From: a virus | Virus record (IMG/VR): IMGVR_UViG_3300032296_000305 | Location: 1 to 24,648 of that record | Direction: 5' to 3' (one strand) | Length of the DNA stretch: 24,648 nucleotides | In this document: positions 12,016 to 19,000 of the stretch, in pieces | How the letters are laid out: each line of letters opens with the position of its first letter | Position numbering within the stretch: position 1 is the first letter of the stretch | Notes under the pieces: generated by a model | What the model was told of the DNA's origin: nothing | The model's input: only the letters and a program-made list of their open reading frames with translations | Database searches by the model: none | Translations under genes and position numbers: made by a program

Positions 12016-12510
12016 TTAAATATGTGTCCAACTTCTGCCTTTCCTTATATCGCATATAGTAGGATGGCTTATATTGAATTTTTTAGCTAATATACTTCCA
12101 TTTTCTTTTGAGTTTCTAATATATAAAACATCTTGTTCAGTTAATTTACATTGTGAGTTTTTAACTCCTTTTGTACTTCTTAATCCAATATCAATAGAAT
12201 GTTTTTGATTTTCACTTCTTGTACACCATTCTAAATTTTCTAACCTATTATCAGTTTTATCGCCGTTTATATGATTTACTTGAGGTTTGTTTTCAGGGTT
12301 AGGCAGATAAGCCAAAGCTACTAATCTATGAACAGTAAACTTTTTAATACCCCCATCTTTACATAAATCAAGATACATATATCCAGTTTTTGGGTGGCGC
12401 AAAGCCTTTATTAACCTTGTTCCTTTCCTTGTTTTTTTAGGCAAACTCCATACTTGCCCTAATTCATCCACTTGGTAATTTTCAAATCCTTGTATTTTTC
12501 TCATAGTCAT
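12016..12510 (-). CDS. HNH homing endonuclease with NUMOD4
   Basis: This 164-aa protein begins with a NUMOD4 module (KIQGFENYQVDELGQVWSLP, residues 5-24), then an HNH_3-type nuclease with VHRLVALAYLPNPENK and VNHINGDKTDNRLENLEW (78-95), where His80, Asn88/Asn92 and the His61 neighbourhood form the beta-beta-alpha metal fold. The C-terminus (LTEQDVLYIRNSKENGS, then LAKKFNISHPTICDIRKGRS) is a helix-turn-helix for target binding. Such free-standing enzymes cut phage DNA lacking the gene and spread it by repair. It is inserted between two lysis enzyme genes, and has its own TATCTTTG promoter box 12 nt upstream of the start codon. Confidence 0.92.
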   Translation of the reverse strand: MTMRKIQGFENYQVDELGQVWSLPKKTRKGTRLIKALRHPKTGYMYLDLCKDGGIKKFTVHRLVALAYLPNPENKPQVNHINGDKTDNRLENLEWCTRSENQKHSIDIGLRSTKGVKNSQCKLTEQDVLYIRNSKENGSILAKKFNISHPTICDIRKGRSWTHI

Positions 12511-12521
12511 TTATTTGACCA

Positions 12522-12529
12522 CAAAGATA
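12522..12529 (-). promoter_or_regulatory. TATCTTTG box upstream of HNH endonuclease
   Basis: The minus strand reads TATCTTTG in the 25-bp gap between the peptidase stop and the HNH start, ending 12 nt before the ATG, with CAAATAA just before the start codon. The same box at the same distance precedes the GIY-YIG endonuclease. No -33 TTG is evident. Confidence 0.5.
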
Positions 12530-12535
12530 CGGAAT

Positions 12536-13024
12536 TTATTTTACTAATTTTTCATTTCCTTTATATGGCAAATAATGTGGTTTACCATCCTTTCTTACAC
12601 ATATCAATATTTCATTTTTTAAATTAGCTTCATCATAGCTTATATGAACCCAAGATAACTCCCCATTTGTAGGATATTCTGCAATTACTTGTTTAAATTT
12701 AAGATTCTTAATAACCCAATGAAATATGTCATTATTTGAAACATTGCTATTATGTCCATCCATATCAATATCAATCGCACGACCAAAACAATGGTCAGAT
12801 GTTTTTGATGCGCCAACTGTGATTTGGTTAAGTTCTTTTGACCTGTAACCGCTTGATATGTAAATAGGCACTCCAAAGTGTAATCTAACTGGCTCAAATA
12901 CCTTTTCTGCTAATAACTTAAAGTTCTCAATGTGTTGAGCAATAGGCATATTGCTGATTCCGTTTCTCTTTGCTGATTCGCTACGAATAACTTCGCTTAA
13001 ATCAAGGTGTGCTGATAGTTTCAT
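12536..13024 (-). CDS. M15-family peptidase endolysin
   Basis: This 162-aa protein has the features of an M15A-type zinc peptidase that cuts peptidoglycan cross-links: FGVPIYISSGYRS (residues 50-62), SKTSDHCFGRAIDID (73-87) with zinc ligands His78 and Asp85, and ELSWVHISY (122-130) with His127. These are the conserved SGYRS, H-x6-D and W-x-H positions, and the length is usual for phage endolysins. No signal peptide is present, so release depends on a holin. It starts inside the 31-aa membrane ORF, overlapping it by 23 bp, and is followed by the homing endonuclease insert and then the lysozyme. Confidence 0.9.
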   Translation of the reverse strand: MKLSAHLDLSEVIRSESAKRNGISNMPIAQHIENFKLLAEKVFEPVRLHFGVPIYISSGYRSKELNQITVGASKTSDHCFGRAIDIDMDGHNSNVSNNDIFHWVIKNLKFKQVIAEYPTNGELSWVHISYDEANLKNEILICVRKDGKPHYLPYKGNEKLVK

Positions 13025-13097
13025 AAATAAAATAAATTAAAGCTAATACCCATAAGGTAAAGCCTATTAATAATGCTCGTTTCTCGTTATTCGGCAT
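13002..13097 (-). CDS. 31-aa nested single-pass membrane protein
   Basis: An ATG at 13097 gives MPNNEKRALLIGFTLWVLAL then IYFIYETISTP and TGA at 13004-13002. It is a very small protein made of a short polar N-terminus and one transmembrane segment (about residues 8-26). It overlaps the end of the holin-like gene by 11 bp and the start of the peptidase by 23 bp. Filling the gap between those two genes with a membrane segment is unlikely to be chance in a random frame, and the position suggests a holin accessory or antiholin-type peptide. This is inference. Confidence 0.6.
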   Translation of the reverse strand: MPNNEKRALLIGFTLWVLALIYFIYETISTP

Positions 13098-13317
13098 CTT
13101 TTTTTGTTGAAAATTTGTCTATTGTACTTGTACCCATTGCTGCAATACAAATAGCCATAACGCAATCAACCAGCTTATCGCTTGGTGCAACCTCGACATG
13201 ACTAAAAGAATTTGCTAACAAAGTAATACATAAAAACAAAGCACTCATCAAAGCTATTACTCTTTTAGTGCTTATTGACCCTCTTTCATCCGATAATAAA
13301 TTTGCTATCCATTTCAT
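13087..13317 (-). CDS. Holin-like membrane protein
   Basis: This 76-aa protein has a basic start MKWIANLLSDERGSISTKR, a first transmembrane segment VIALMSALFLCITLLANSF (residues 20-38), a short loop HVEVAPSDKLVD and a second segment CVMAICIAAMGTSTIDKF (52-69) and a charged tail. Two segments, small size and position just before a muralytic enzyme fit a class II holin, which forms lesions in the inner membrane to release endolysins. The SDERGSIS-tKR start is familiar from Bacteroidetes phage holin-type proteins. It starts 2 bp after the previous gene. Confidence 0.7.
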   Translation of the reverse strand: MKWIANLLSDERGSISTKRVIALMSALFLCITLLANSFSHVEVAPSDKLVDCVMAICIAAMGTSTIDKFSTKKDAE

Positions 13318-13319
13318 TT

Positions 13320-13706
13320 TTATTCTGTTTTAATTAGTACTAATGCCATAAATAAAGCTAAAGTCCATATTCTATTTATCCCTTTTTCTTTCTCAAAGGC
13401 TTCTTTGAACTCTTTGTCGATTCCTGTGGCTGGTTTAATATTATTGATATGATATCTGTAAAGGTTGATTGTATCTTGCTTTTTACTAATTTGATTAATT
13501 GCTGAATCATAATATCTTGTTTTAATTTTTAATGAATCTATTGTTTTGTTATAACCCAAATACAAAGCGTTTATTTCTTTGCCTTGCTCTATGGTCATTA
13601 TAACAACCGAATCTTGTTTAATTTTCCTTATTTGTGGGTATTGCGAATAGCTTGAAACTGACACCAGTATCATTGCTAACACTATCCAAACTTGCTTTGA
13701 CTTCAC
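13320..13706 (-). CDS. 128-aa exported protein with C-terminal membrane anchor
   Basis: The N-terminus MKSKQVWIVLAMILVSVSSY is a typical signal peptide (basic n-region, hydrophobic core, likely cleavage after SYS). The middle region is helical and polar, with DSVVIMTIEQGKEINALYLG and DSLKIKTRYYDSAINQISKK, and a final segment RIWTLALFMALVLIKTE is a transmembrane stretch, so the mature protein would be periplasmic with a C-terminal membrane anchor. It overlaps the lipoprotein-like gene by 89 bp in another frame and precedes the holin by 2 bp. It is a candidate inner-membrane lysis partner of that lipoprotein, i.e. a spanin-like pair; function is inferred. Confidence 0.65.
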   Translation of the reverse strand: MKSKQVWIVLAMILVSVSSYSQYPQIRKIKQDSVVIMTIEQGKEINALYLGYNKTIDSLKIKTRYYDSAINQISKKQDTINLYRYHINNIKPATGIDKEFKEAFEKEKGINRIWTLALFMALVLIKTE

Positions 13707-13944
13707 TTAATTCCGATTTTAATGTTGTTACTTCTGTTTTTAATTCCTTTATTGTTTCTACTGCCTTTTGTACTAACTCAGCTTCTTTTTTACTCGCCTT
13801 AGCCTGTACTTGAACTGACAAATCGTTTGTTTGCGATACCTTATTCATTAACTTTTGGAACTCTATGTCCTCTTTTGTTTCCTCGCTTTGGTTTTGAGCA
13901 GAAGCAGTACACCCCATTAAAAATATAAATAATAAGTATTTCAT
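13618..13944 (-). CDS. 108-aa lipoprotein-like coiled-coil protein
   Basis: The N-terminus MKYLLFIFLMGCTASAQNQS has a short hydrophobic core ending LMGC, which fits a lipobox (Cys12), or alternatively a signal peptidase I site after ASA. The rest is charged and helical, with a coiled-coil stretch AELVQKAVETIKELKTEVTT and LKSELSEVKASLDSV (about residues 55-89). Lipoprotein plus coiled coil fits an outer-membrane spanin subunit. It starts on a TAATG overlap and its last 89 bp are shared with the next gene, a nested arrangement recalling Rz/Rz1, though reversed in detail. Confidence 0.65.
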   Translation of the reverse strand: MKYLLFIFLMGCTASAQNQSEETKEDIEFQKLMNKVSQTNDLSVQVQAKASKKEAELVQKAVETIKELKTEVTTLKSELSEVKASLDSVSNDTGVSFKLFAIPTNKEN

Positions 13945-14213
13945 TATTTAATAGATTGTATTTTACCTAAACTTTCTAATGTGCTTAATTTAGCCGTTGC
14001 AGATGCCAAAGATGAATCACATCTTCTTAAAGCCACTTGCATAATATCAACCTTCTCATCTAACTTTTCTACCTTAATACCTTGACTTGTGATCTGATCT
14101 TTAAATGTAGAACGCACGTCAATATACAATGCTGATATGCCACAAAGAACAATAAATAAAGTTGCAACCACAGGATTTTTTGCGAAGTCTTTAAATGATA
14201 CAGGTAAAGCCAT
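13944..14213 (-). CDS. 89-aa membrane-anchored coiled-coil protein
   Basis: MALPVSFKDFAKNPVVATLF is followed by a transmembrane segment (about residues 14-31, VVATLFIVLCGISALYID) and a long helical region IKVEKLDEKVDIMQVALRRC and SSLASATAKLSTLESLGK. One N-terminal membrane span plus a coiled coil is the layout of inner-membrane spanins (Rz-like) or of tail-anchored lysis accessory proteins. It begins one base after the previous stop and ends in a TAATG overlap with the lipoprotein-like gene. No specific family recognised. Confidence 0.65.
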   Translation of the reverse strand: MALPVSFKDFAKNPVVATLFIVLCGISALYIDVRSTFKDQITSQGIKVEKLDEKVDIMQVALRRCDSSLASATAKLSTLESLGKIQSIK

Positions 14214-14214
14214 T

Positions 14215-14763
14215 TTAGAATAATTTTATATAATAACCCAATGAATAATGATTTGTTGTTGCGTTTATTGTAAATAAGCCGTTTTTAGCCGTTTTATACC
14301 CTAAACCAAGTCCCAAGCCGACTTTATTGTCAAATGCCCTTAAATCGCCTAAAACACCCAAATAAACCTCTTTCTTAGGCTTTGGACTGATAGTCTTAGT
14401 AACATAGATAGTTTTTTCGCTTATTTCAGCCTTAAAACCCCTTCCTTGTATCTTGTTATGTGAGATAGTATCTTGGATGTATGCGTATCCTAATGAATCT
14501 ATGCGCATAGTATCAGAATAAACCTTTACTTGGTTGTAGTCTTTTACGATAGTAATTGTATCGTGAACCTCATCTATATTGTAAATTGTGTCTAAAACGA
14601 CAAAAGGGATAGATTTCCCTTTGATAAACTTAGTAAAAGTTTTCTGTTGGTAAACTGTGTCAGTATCTACAATGACTGCTGGTTGACCTATGTATTCGGA
14701 CTTGTCCTTTATAAAAAGAAATACAATAATAACCAATATCGCTATTACTATATTCTTGTACAT
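14215..14763 (-). CDS. 182-aa protein: inner-membrane anchor plus beta-rich C-terminus
   Basis: The N-terminus MYKNIVIAILVIIVFLFIKD is an uncleaved membrane anchor. The middle is rich in Asp-Thr-Ile/Val pairs (VIVDTDTVYQQ, VVLDTIYNIDEVHDTI, YIQDTISHNK), a pattern of extended periplasmic linkers in Bacteroidetes. From about residue 133 the sequence alternates like outer-membrane beta strands: VYLGVLGDLRAF, KVGLGLGLGYKTA, LFTINATTNHYSLG and final YYIKLF ending in Phe. An inner-membrane anchor, a long linker and a possible outer-membrane hairpin would bridge the cell envelope, like a unimolecular spanin. It is coupled to both neighbours. Function is inference. Confidence 0.65.
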   Translation of the reverse strand: MYKNIVIAILVIIVFLFIKDKSEYIGQPAVIVDTDTVYQQKTFTKFIKGKSIPFVVLDTIYNIDEVHDTITIVKDYNQVKVYSDTMRIDSLGYAYIQDTISHNKIQGRGFKAEISEKTIYVTKTISPKPKKEVYLGVLGDLRAFDNKVGLGLGLGYKTAKNGLFTINATTNHYSLGYYIKLF

Positions 14764-14936
14764 TACTTAAATCTTTTAGTCGCCTTAATGTAATACCTTG
14801 CAGCTAAAAGACCTGAAATAATAGCAATCAAACTCGCTATAAGTGAAACTATGGGTTGCACGTTCGCAACACTAATAAATGCGGATGTTCCGCTAACAAT
14901 AGTTAATAAGTCCGATTGATTGCTATTATGTACCAT
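14763..14936 (-). CDS. 57-aa small membrane protein (holin candidate)
   Basis: An ATG at 14936 gives MVHNSNQSDLLTIVSGTSAF, then ISVANVQPIVSLIASLIAII and SGLLAARYYIKATKRFK. One strong transmembrane segment (about residues 29-46), perhaps preceded by a weaker one (12-25), and a basic C-terminus. It starts and ends on TAATG overlaps. Size and position at the head of the lysis block fit a small holin or pinholin, competing for that role with the two-span protein at 13087-13317. Confidence 0.6.
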   Translation of the reverse strand: MVHNSNQSDLLTIVSGTSAFISVANVQPIVSLIASLIAIISGLLAARYYIKATKRFK

Positions 14937-15088
14937 TAGTCTTCTGTTTGTAGTTCTTGTACTTGTGGTGGATTTTGCTCTTGTGCAATCTTACCTAAAA
15001 ACTGCAATAATGGTAAACCATAAGCAGTTGGGATAGTGTTGATAAACGCTTCTAATTCCTTGATTTGATCTTGATTAATTGTTATCAT
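14936..15088 (-). CDS. 50-aa soluble protein, first gene of lysis block
   Basis: An ATG at 15088 gives MITINQDQIKELEAFINTIP, then TAYGLPLLQFLGKIAQEQNP and a Gln/Glu-rich end PQVQELQTED, with TAA at 14938-14936 overlapping the next ATG. It is acidic with a helical core. It lies 18 nt below a TATATTTG promoter box and so starts the lysis operon. In Bacteroidetes phages a short acidic ORF often sits here; function unknown. Confidence 0.6.
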   Translation of the reverse strand: MITINQDQIKELEAFINTIPTAYGLPLLQFLGKIAQEQNPPQVQELQTED

Positions 15089-15105
15089 AGTTTTTATTTT
15101 ATATA

Positions 15106-15113
15106 CAAATATA
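15106..15113 (-). promoter_or_regulatory. TATATTTG box, promoter candidate for lysis block
   Basis: The minus strand reads TATATTTG in the 44-bp gap after the 109-aa gene, ending 18 nt before the ATG at 15088. It matches the Bacteroidetes -7 element. A matching -33 TTG is not evident. Confidence 0.45.
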
Positions 15114-15132
15114 GTTAAATACTTTATATTTC

Positions 15133-15462
15133 CTAAGGGTTAGAAAAAGGTAGCGGAAGTACGATTATCGGCGGGTTAACTTGATTCTCTATTTGAGCAT
15201 CTAAATTAAGGTCTAAAGCCTCTGTGTCTATTGTTGAATCTAACCAGCCACAAACGATGTCATAGGTTAAATCCTCGTAAGGGATAAAGTTACTTACGTC
15301 ATCCTTTGAGAAGGAAGCAGTACCATAGACATTTGCTTGGTATTCTACTTCGTTGATTGTTTCTTTTGCAAAGCGCGACCAATGGGCAACAAGTACAAAG
15401 TCTTGATATTGTCCGTCAGTTGGCAAACAGTCTAATTGGTTTATTACCCAAAACTTACTCAT
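15133..15462 (-). CDS. 109-aa conserved-type phage protein, function unknown
   Basis: The protein starts MSKFWVINQLDCLPTDGQYQ and includes FVLVAHWSRFAKE, YQANVYGTASFSKDDVSNFI, and a C-terminal Pro-rich end PPIIVLPLPFSNP. Its sequence type is a small beta-rich domain. Similar proteins often lie next to tail fibre genes in Bacteroidetes phages, and a structural or fibre-associated role is plausible but unproved. The start context AATATTATGAGT is the same as that of the fibre gene, suggesting both followed each other before the GIY-YIG gene was inserted. Confidence 0.7.
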   Translation of the reverse strand: MSKFWVINQLDCLPTDGQYQDFVLVAHWSRFAKETINEVEYQANVYGTASFSKDDVSNFIPYEDLTYDIVCGWLDSTIDTEALDLNLDAQIENQVNPPIIVLPLPFSNP

Positions 15463-15477
15463 AATATTTATTTTTAT

Positions 15478-16065
15478 TTATTTTCTAATTGTTCTTGGTT
15501 TCCTACCCATTCTTTCTGGGTATTTGTATTTCCATATAAATCCATAGGCTTGTTTAAACTTACCTTGACAACATCTTATAATATTTGTTGAATGTTTACC
15601 AATTTCTTTAATAGCATCAACAACCCCATCCCATTCTTTTATAAAGTTACCTTGTAAATCGTATTGTAAAATAGGTAGTTTTTGATTATCACCCATTTTC
15701 TTTTTTGCAGATTCAGACATTTTTTTACCAATGGCAGCTTTAGATAACTTCATTCTTAATTCAGAATTTAAACTCATATTTAGTACCCCATCTCCGCCAT
15801 CTGTTAAATTAACTAAACATCCGCTTTTTAAGTCAACTCTGCCATATAAGGCAATAAACTCTTTCTCTTTTTCTTTTGCTTGTTCTATTGTTAAATTATC
15901 AATTAATATTTCAACATCATATTTAGTAGACTTAACAATATTAGTCCAATGTTTATTTCTACAAGACCTTTTATAGGCTCTTTTATAATCATCATCTACA
16001 TTACTAATACCTATGTAAAATGGTTGATTTTTATCTAATCTGATATGTCTGTATAAATATGCCAT
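15478..16065 (-). CDS. GIY-YIG homing endonuclease with NUMOD modules
   Basis: This 195-aa protein has a GIY-YIG-type nuclease domain at residues 1-95: MAYLYRHIRLDKNQPFYIGI (a variant YLYRH...FYIGI of the GIY/YIG pair), a basic helix YKRSCRNKHW and EKEFIALYGRVDLK with the catalytic Glu near residue 69, and the Asn-Leu-Thr-Asp-Gly-Gly segment. A NUMOD3-like repeat follows (LRMKLSKAAIGKKMSESAKK) and a NUMOD1-like module at the end (ILQYDLQGNFIKEWDGVVDA, then YGFIWKYKYP). It sits directly after the fibre gene, its ATG overlapping the fibre stop as TAATG, and has its own TATCTTTG box. Confidence 0.9.
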   Translation of the reverse strand: MAYLYRHIRLDKNQPFYIGISNVDDDYKRAYKRSCRNKHWTNIVKSTKYDVEILIDNLTIEQAKEKEKEFIALYGRVDLKSGCLVNLTDGGDGVLNMSLNSELRMKLSKAAIGKKMSESAKKKMGDNQKLPILQYDLQGNFIKEWDGVVDAIKEIGKHSTNIIRCCQGKFKQAYGFIWKYKYPERMGRKPRTIRK

Positions 16066-19000
16066 TATTTGCTTTCCAAAGATACGATTCTCGCTTCTAA
16101 ATCTTTAATAATTTGAGTTTGTTCTTGGATAGCTTTTACTAACATAGGTACTAATACACTTGTTTTAATAGCTTTTTTACCAGATTTACCATCTAAGTCA
16201 ACCATTGATGGAAACACTTCCTCAAATTCTTGCGCAATAAAACCAATTTGTTTTGTATCATCTCCTATTAAATTAAAGTTTCTAACTTTTAATTTTAATA
16301 TATCAGCAAGTTTTGATGAAGCATCTTTAATATTTTCTTTTAATGAAATATCGGATAATGTTCCATAGCTACCATTTGTATTTACAATATTACCATTTCC
16401 ATATACATACATTTTGTCTGCTCCTCCTGTAGCTGCTATTAAATGATAACTACTTATATTATTACAATTTGAGCCTAAGCTTGTTACTAATACACCATTT
16501 CCACTTGTATTGTTTGAGTTTTCAAATCTTGCCATTTGGAAAGTATTTGCATTGGAAATAACTTCTAATTTTACCGAAGGCGATGTAGTGCCTATACCAA
16601 CATTACCCCCCGATGTGATTCTAGCACGTTCGACATCGCCTGTAGTAAAAACCATTGGCTTTGTACTATCTATTGCGTCAATTCTTGCAACATTACCATC
16701 ACCTGAAAAATTTAAACCAGCAGTACCAGCTGAATTTCTAACTGCAATAACACCACTATTTGAAGGACTTGAAACTGTAAATGTTGTATAACCTGCATAA
16801 GATACAGGACTACTCGTTCCGATTCCAACGTTGCCACCGCTAGTTATGCGCATACGTTCACTTCCGCCAAATGGAGTAGTCGCACCAGTGTTAAATATTA
16901 TATCTCTATTTTCAACTGAAAATTCTAATCCATTTCCAGTACCCTTATTTACACCAATCCATGCTTGGTCACCACCTGCTCCGCCACTTGTTATTTGTAT
17001 TGCAGTTCCAACTCCACTTGACCCTGCAAGAGTAGTTTGTAAATGTAATAATTCAAGAGGCGCGGTCGTTCCAATTCCAACATTTCCATCTCCTCTAACT
17101 CTTAAATAAGTACTACCTAAAGAAGAAGCAACGGCTAAAGCATAATCACTTGAGTTTGTTCCTGCTTCAATAGATACTCCAGGTACAACTCCAGCCGTTC
17201 CGCTATTGTTATAAAAATACGCTATCCCTAAAGAATTTTCACCAGCTACTTGTAATTTAGCATTTGGACTATTTGTATTGATTCCAACATTTCCAGATGA
17301 ATTAATACGCAAGCGTTCAGCAGGAAAACCACTTGTTAGAGCAGTAGTATTAAAAATTAAATTTCCACTTGTGCTATCAAGTTGTATAACTACTGCACCA
17401 AAACTATTATTATCTCTTACCCAAGTTGTACCATCATAATAAAGATTAGATGATAATTGATTTTGTGTAACGCCACTTCTACCATATAATCTAATATTAG
17501 CAGTTAAACCAGCTATTTCAAATCTTTCTTTTGGGCTACTTGTTCCAATACCAAAATTTCCACTTGAACCAATCATTACCATTTTATCCTGTGCACCTGA
17601 TTGAAACTTAATATTTGGAGTATCTGCTCCTGTTGCATCCGCACAAAGTATCAAAGGCACATTTGTAACAGAAGATACTAAAAATGAGTTTCGTAAACTT
17701 GCAGTAACATAGTTTGAAGGAACCCATAATACTTGACCCTTTCTTACATTTGAAGAATCTGATAGACCTAAACCTGTTAAGGCTTGTGTTCCTGTATTAT
17801 TGTTTCTTAATTGAACATTAAATGCAAAATTATTATCATTAGTTATAACTGATAAAGGATTTGTAAAAACGGCATCTGTTGAGTTTATTCTAAATCTTTC
17901 AGTACCTCCAAATTTAGTACTTGCATCAGTATTAAATATTATACTATTATTTTGTACTGAAAATGTTAATCCATTTCCTGTACCTTTATTAACTCCAACC
18001 CAACCTTGATTTGCACCTGTACCTGCACTCTGTATTTGAATTGCAGTACCTACTCCATTTGCAGTTGCACTTGTTGTATATAAGTCTAATGTTTCAGCTG
18101 GATTAATTGTTCCTATTCCTACGTTTGTATCTTTTGCAGTTAATACATCTTGATATATTTCGTTACCTGTAACAGTTGCTAAACTTATTCTTGCAGAGTT
18201 ATAAGAATTAGTATCAAATCTTGAATAAATCCTACCACTTGAATAAGTATCATTTGTAGCATCTCCAGAATTAGAATAAAATGCAATAAATCCTGATGCA
18301 GTATTACCAGCCGTAATTGGTCTATTTTCTATCTTTAAAGCTAAATAATCTCCGTTATCAACTCTATTAACTACTATTGAATTATTAGATGTTATTCTAC
18401 TAAAAAAAGTTGCTGCTCCAGTAGAGGCAGCTATTCTTAATATATACATTGCGGCTGCCGAACTATATAATCCTAAGTTCTTATCATCTACTGCATCTGT
18501 ATCTACAATTAAACCCCATTCTTGATTTGCATTTCTATTTTGCATACTAATAGCATATCCACTAGCTGCACCTTGATTAAAGTTTCCTCTTTGAGCCGTT
18601 AAACTACCTGTAAAACTTGCAGTTGTTCCATTTAAAGCACCTGTTAAAGTTCCACCTGTTAAAGGCAAATAACCACTTAAATCAGTTGTATAATTAGGAA
18701 TATTTAAAGTTGCACCAACTAAAGTAGCTGCTCCGCTTGTACCTGTTGTTGTTAATGTAATAGCGTTTTGCTTGTTATTAAACGTACTCCAATCAGTTAA
18801 ACTTAACTTGCCAGTATTTGCAGCCGAAGCCACAGGTAGGTTAAAAGTATGTGTAGCCGTAACACTTGATATGTTAAAGTCCGTTCCACTTGTTCCTGTA
18901 CCAAAGAATTGTACTTGTCTTGTAAGGTTATTTAAAGAAATTAATCCTTTTGAGAAAGTAGTTACCACTTGACACAAATGATTATTCTCTGTGTGTAAAG

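Noticed and set aside
12685-12897. Minus-strand frame of 70 codons inside the M15 peptidase gene
   Set aside because: Fully inside a gene with conserved active-site residues, no start context or motif of its own.
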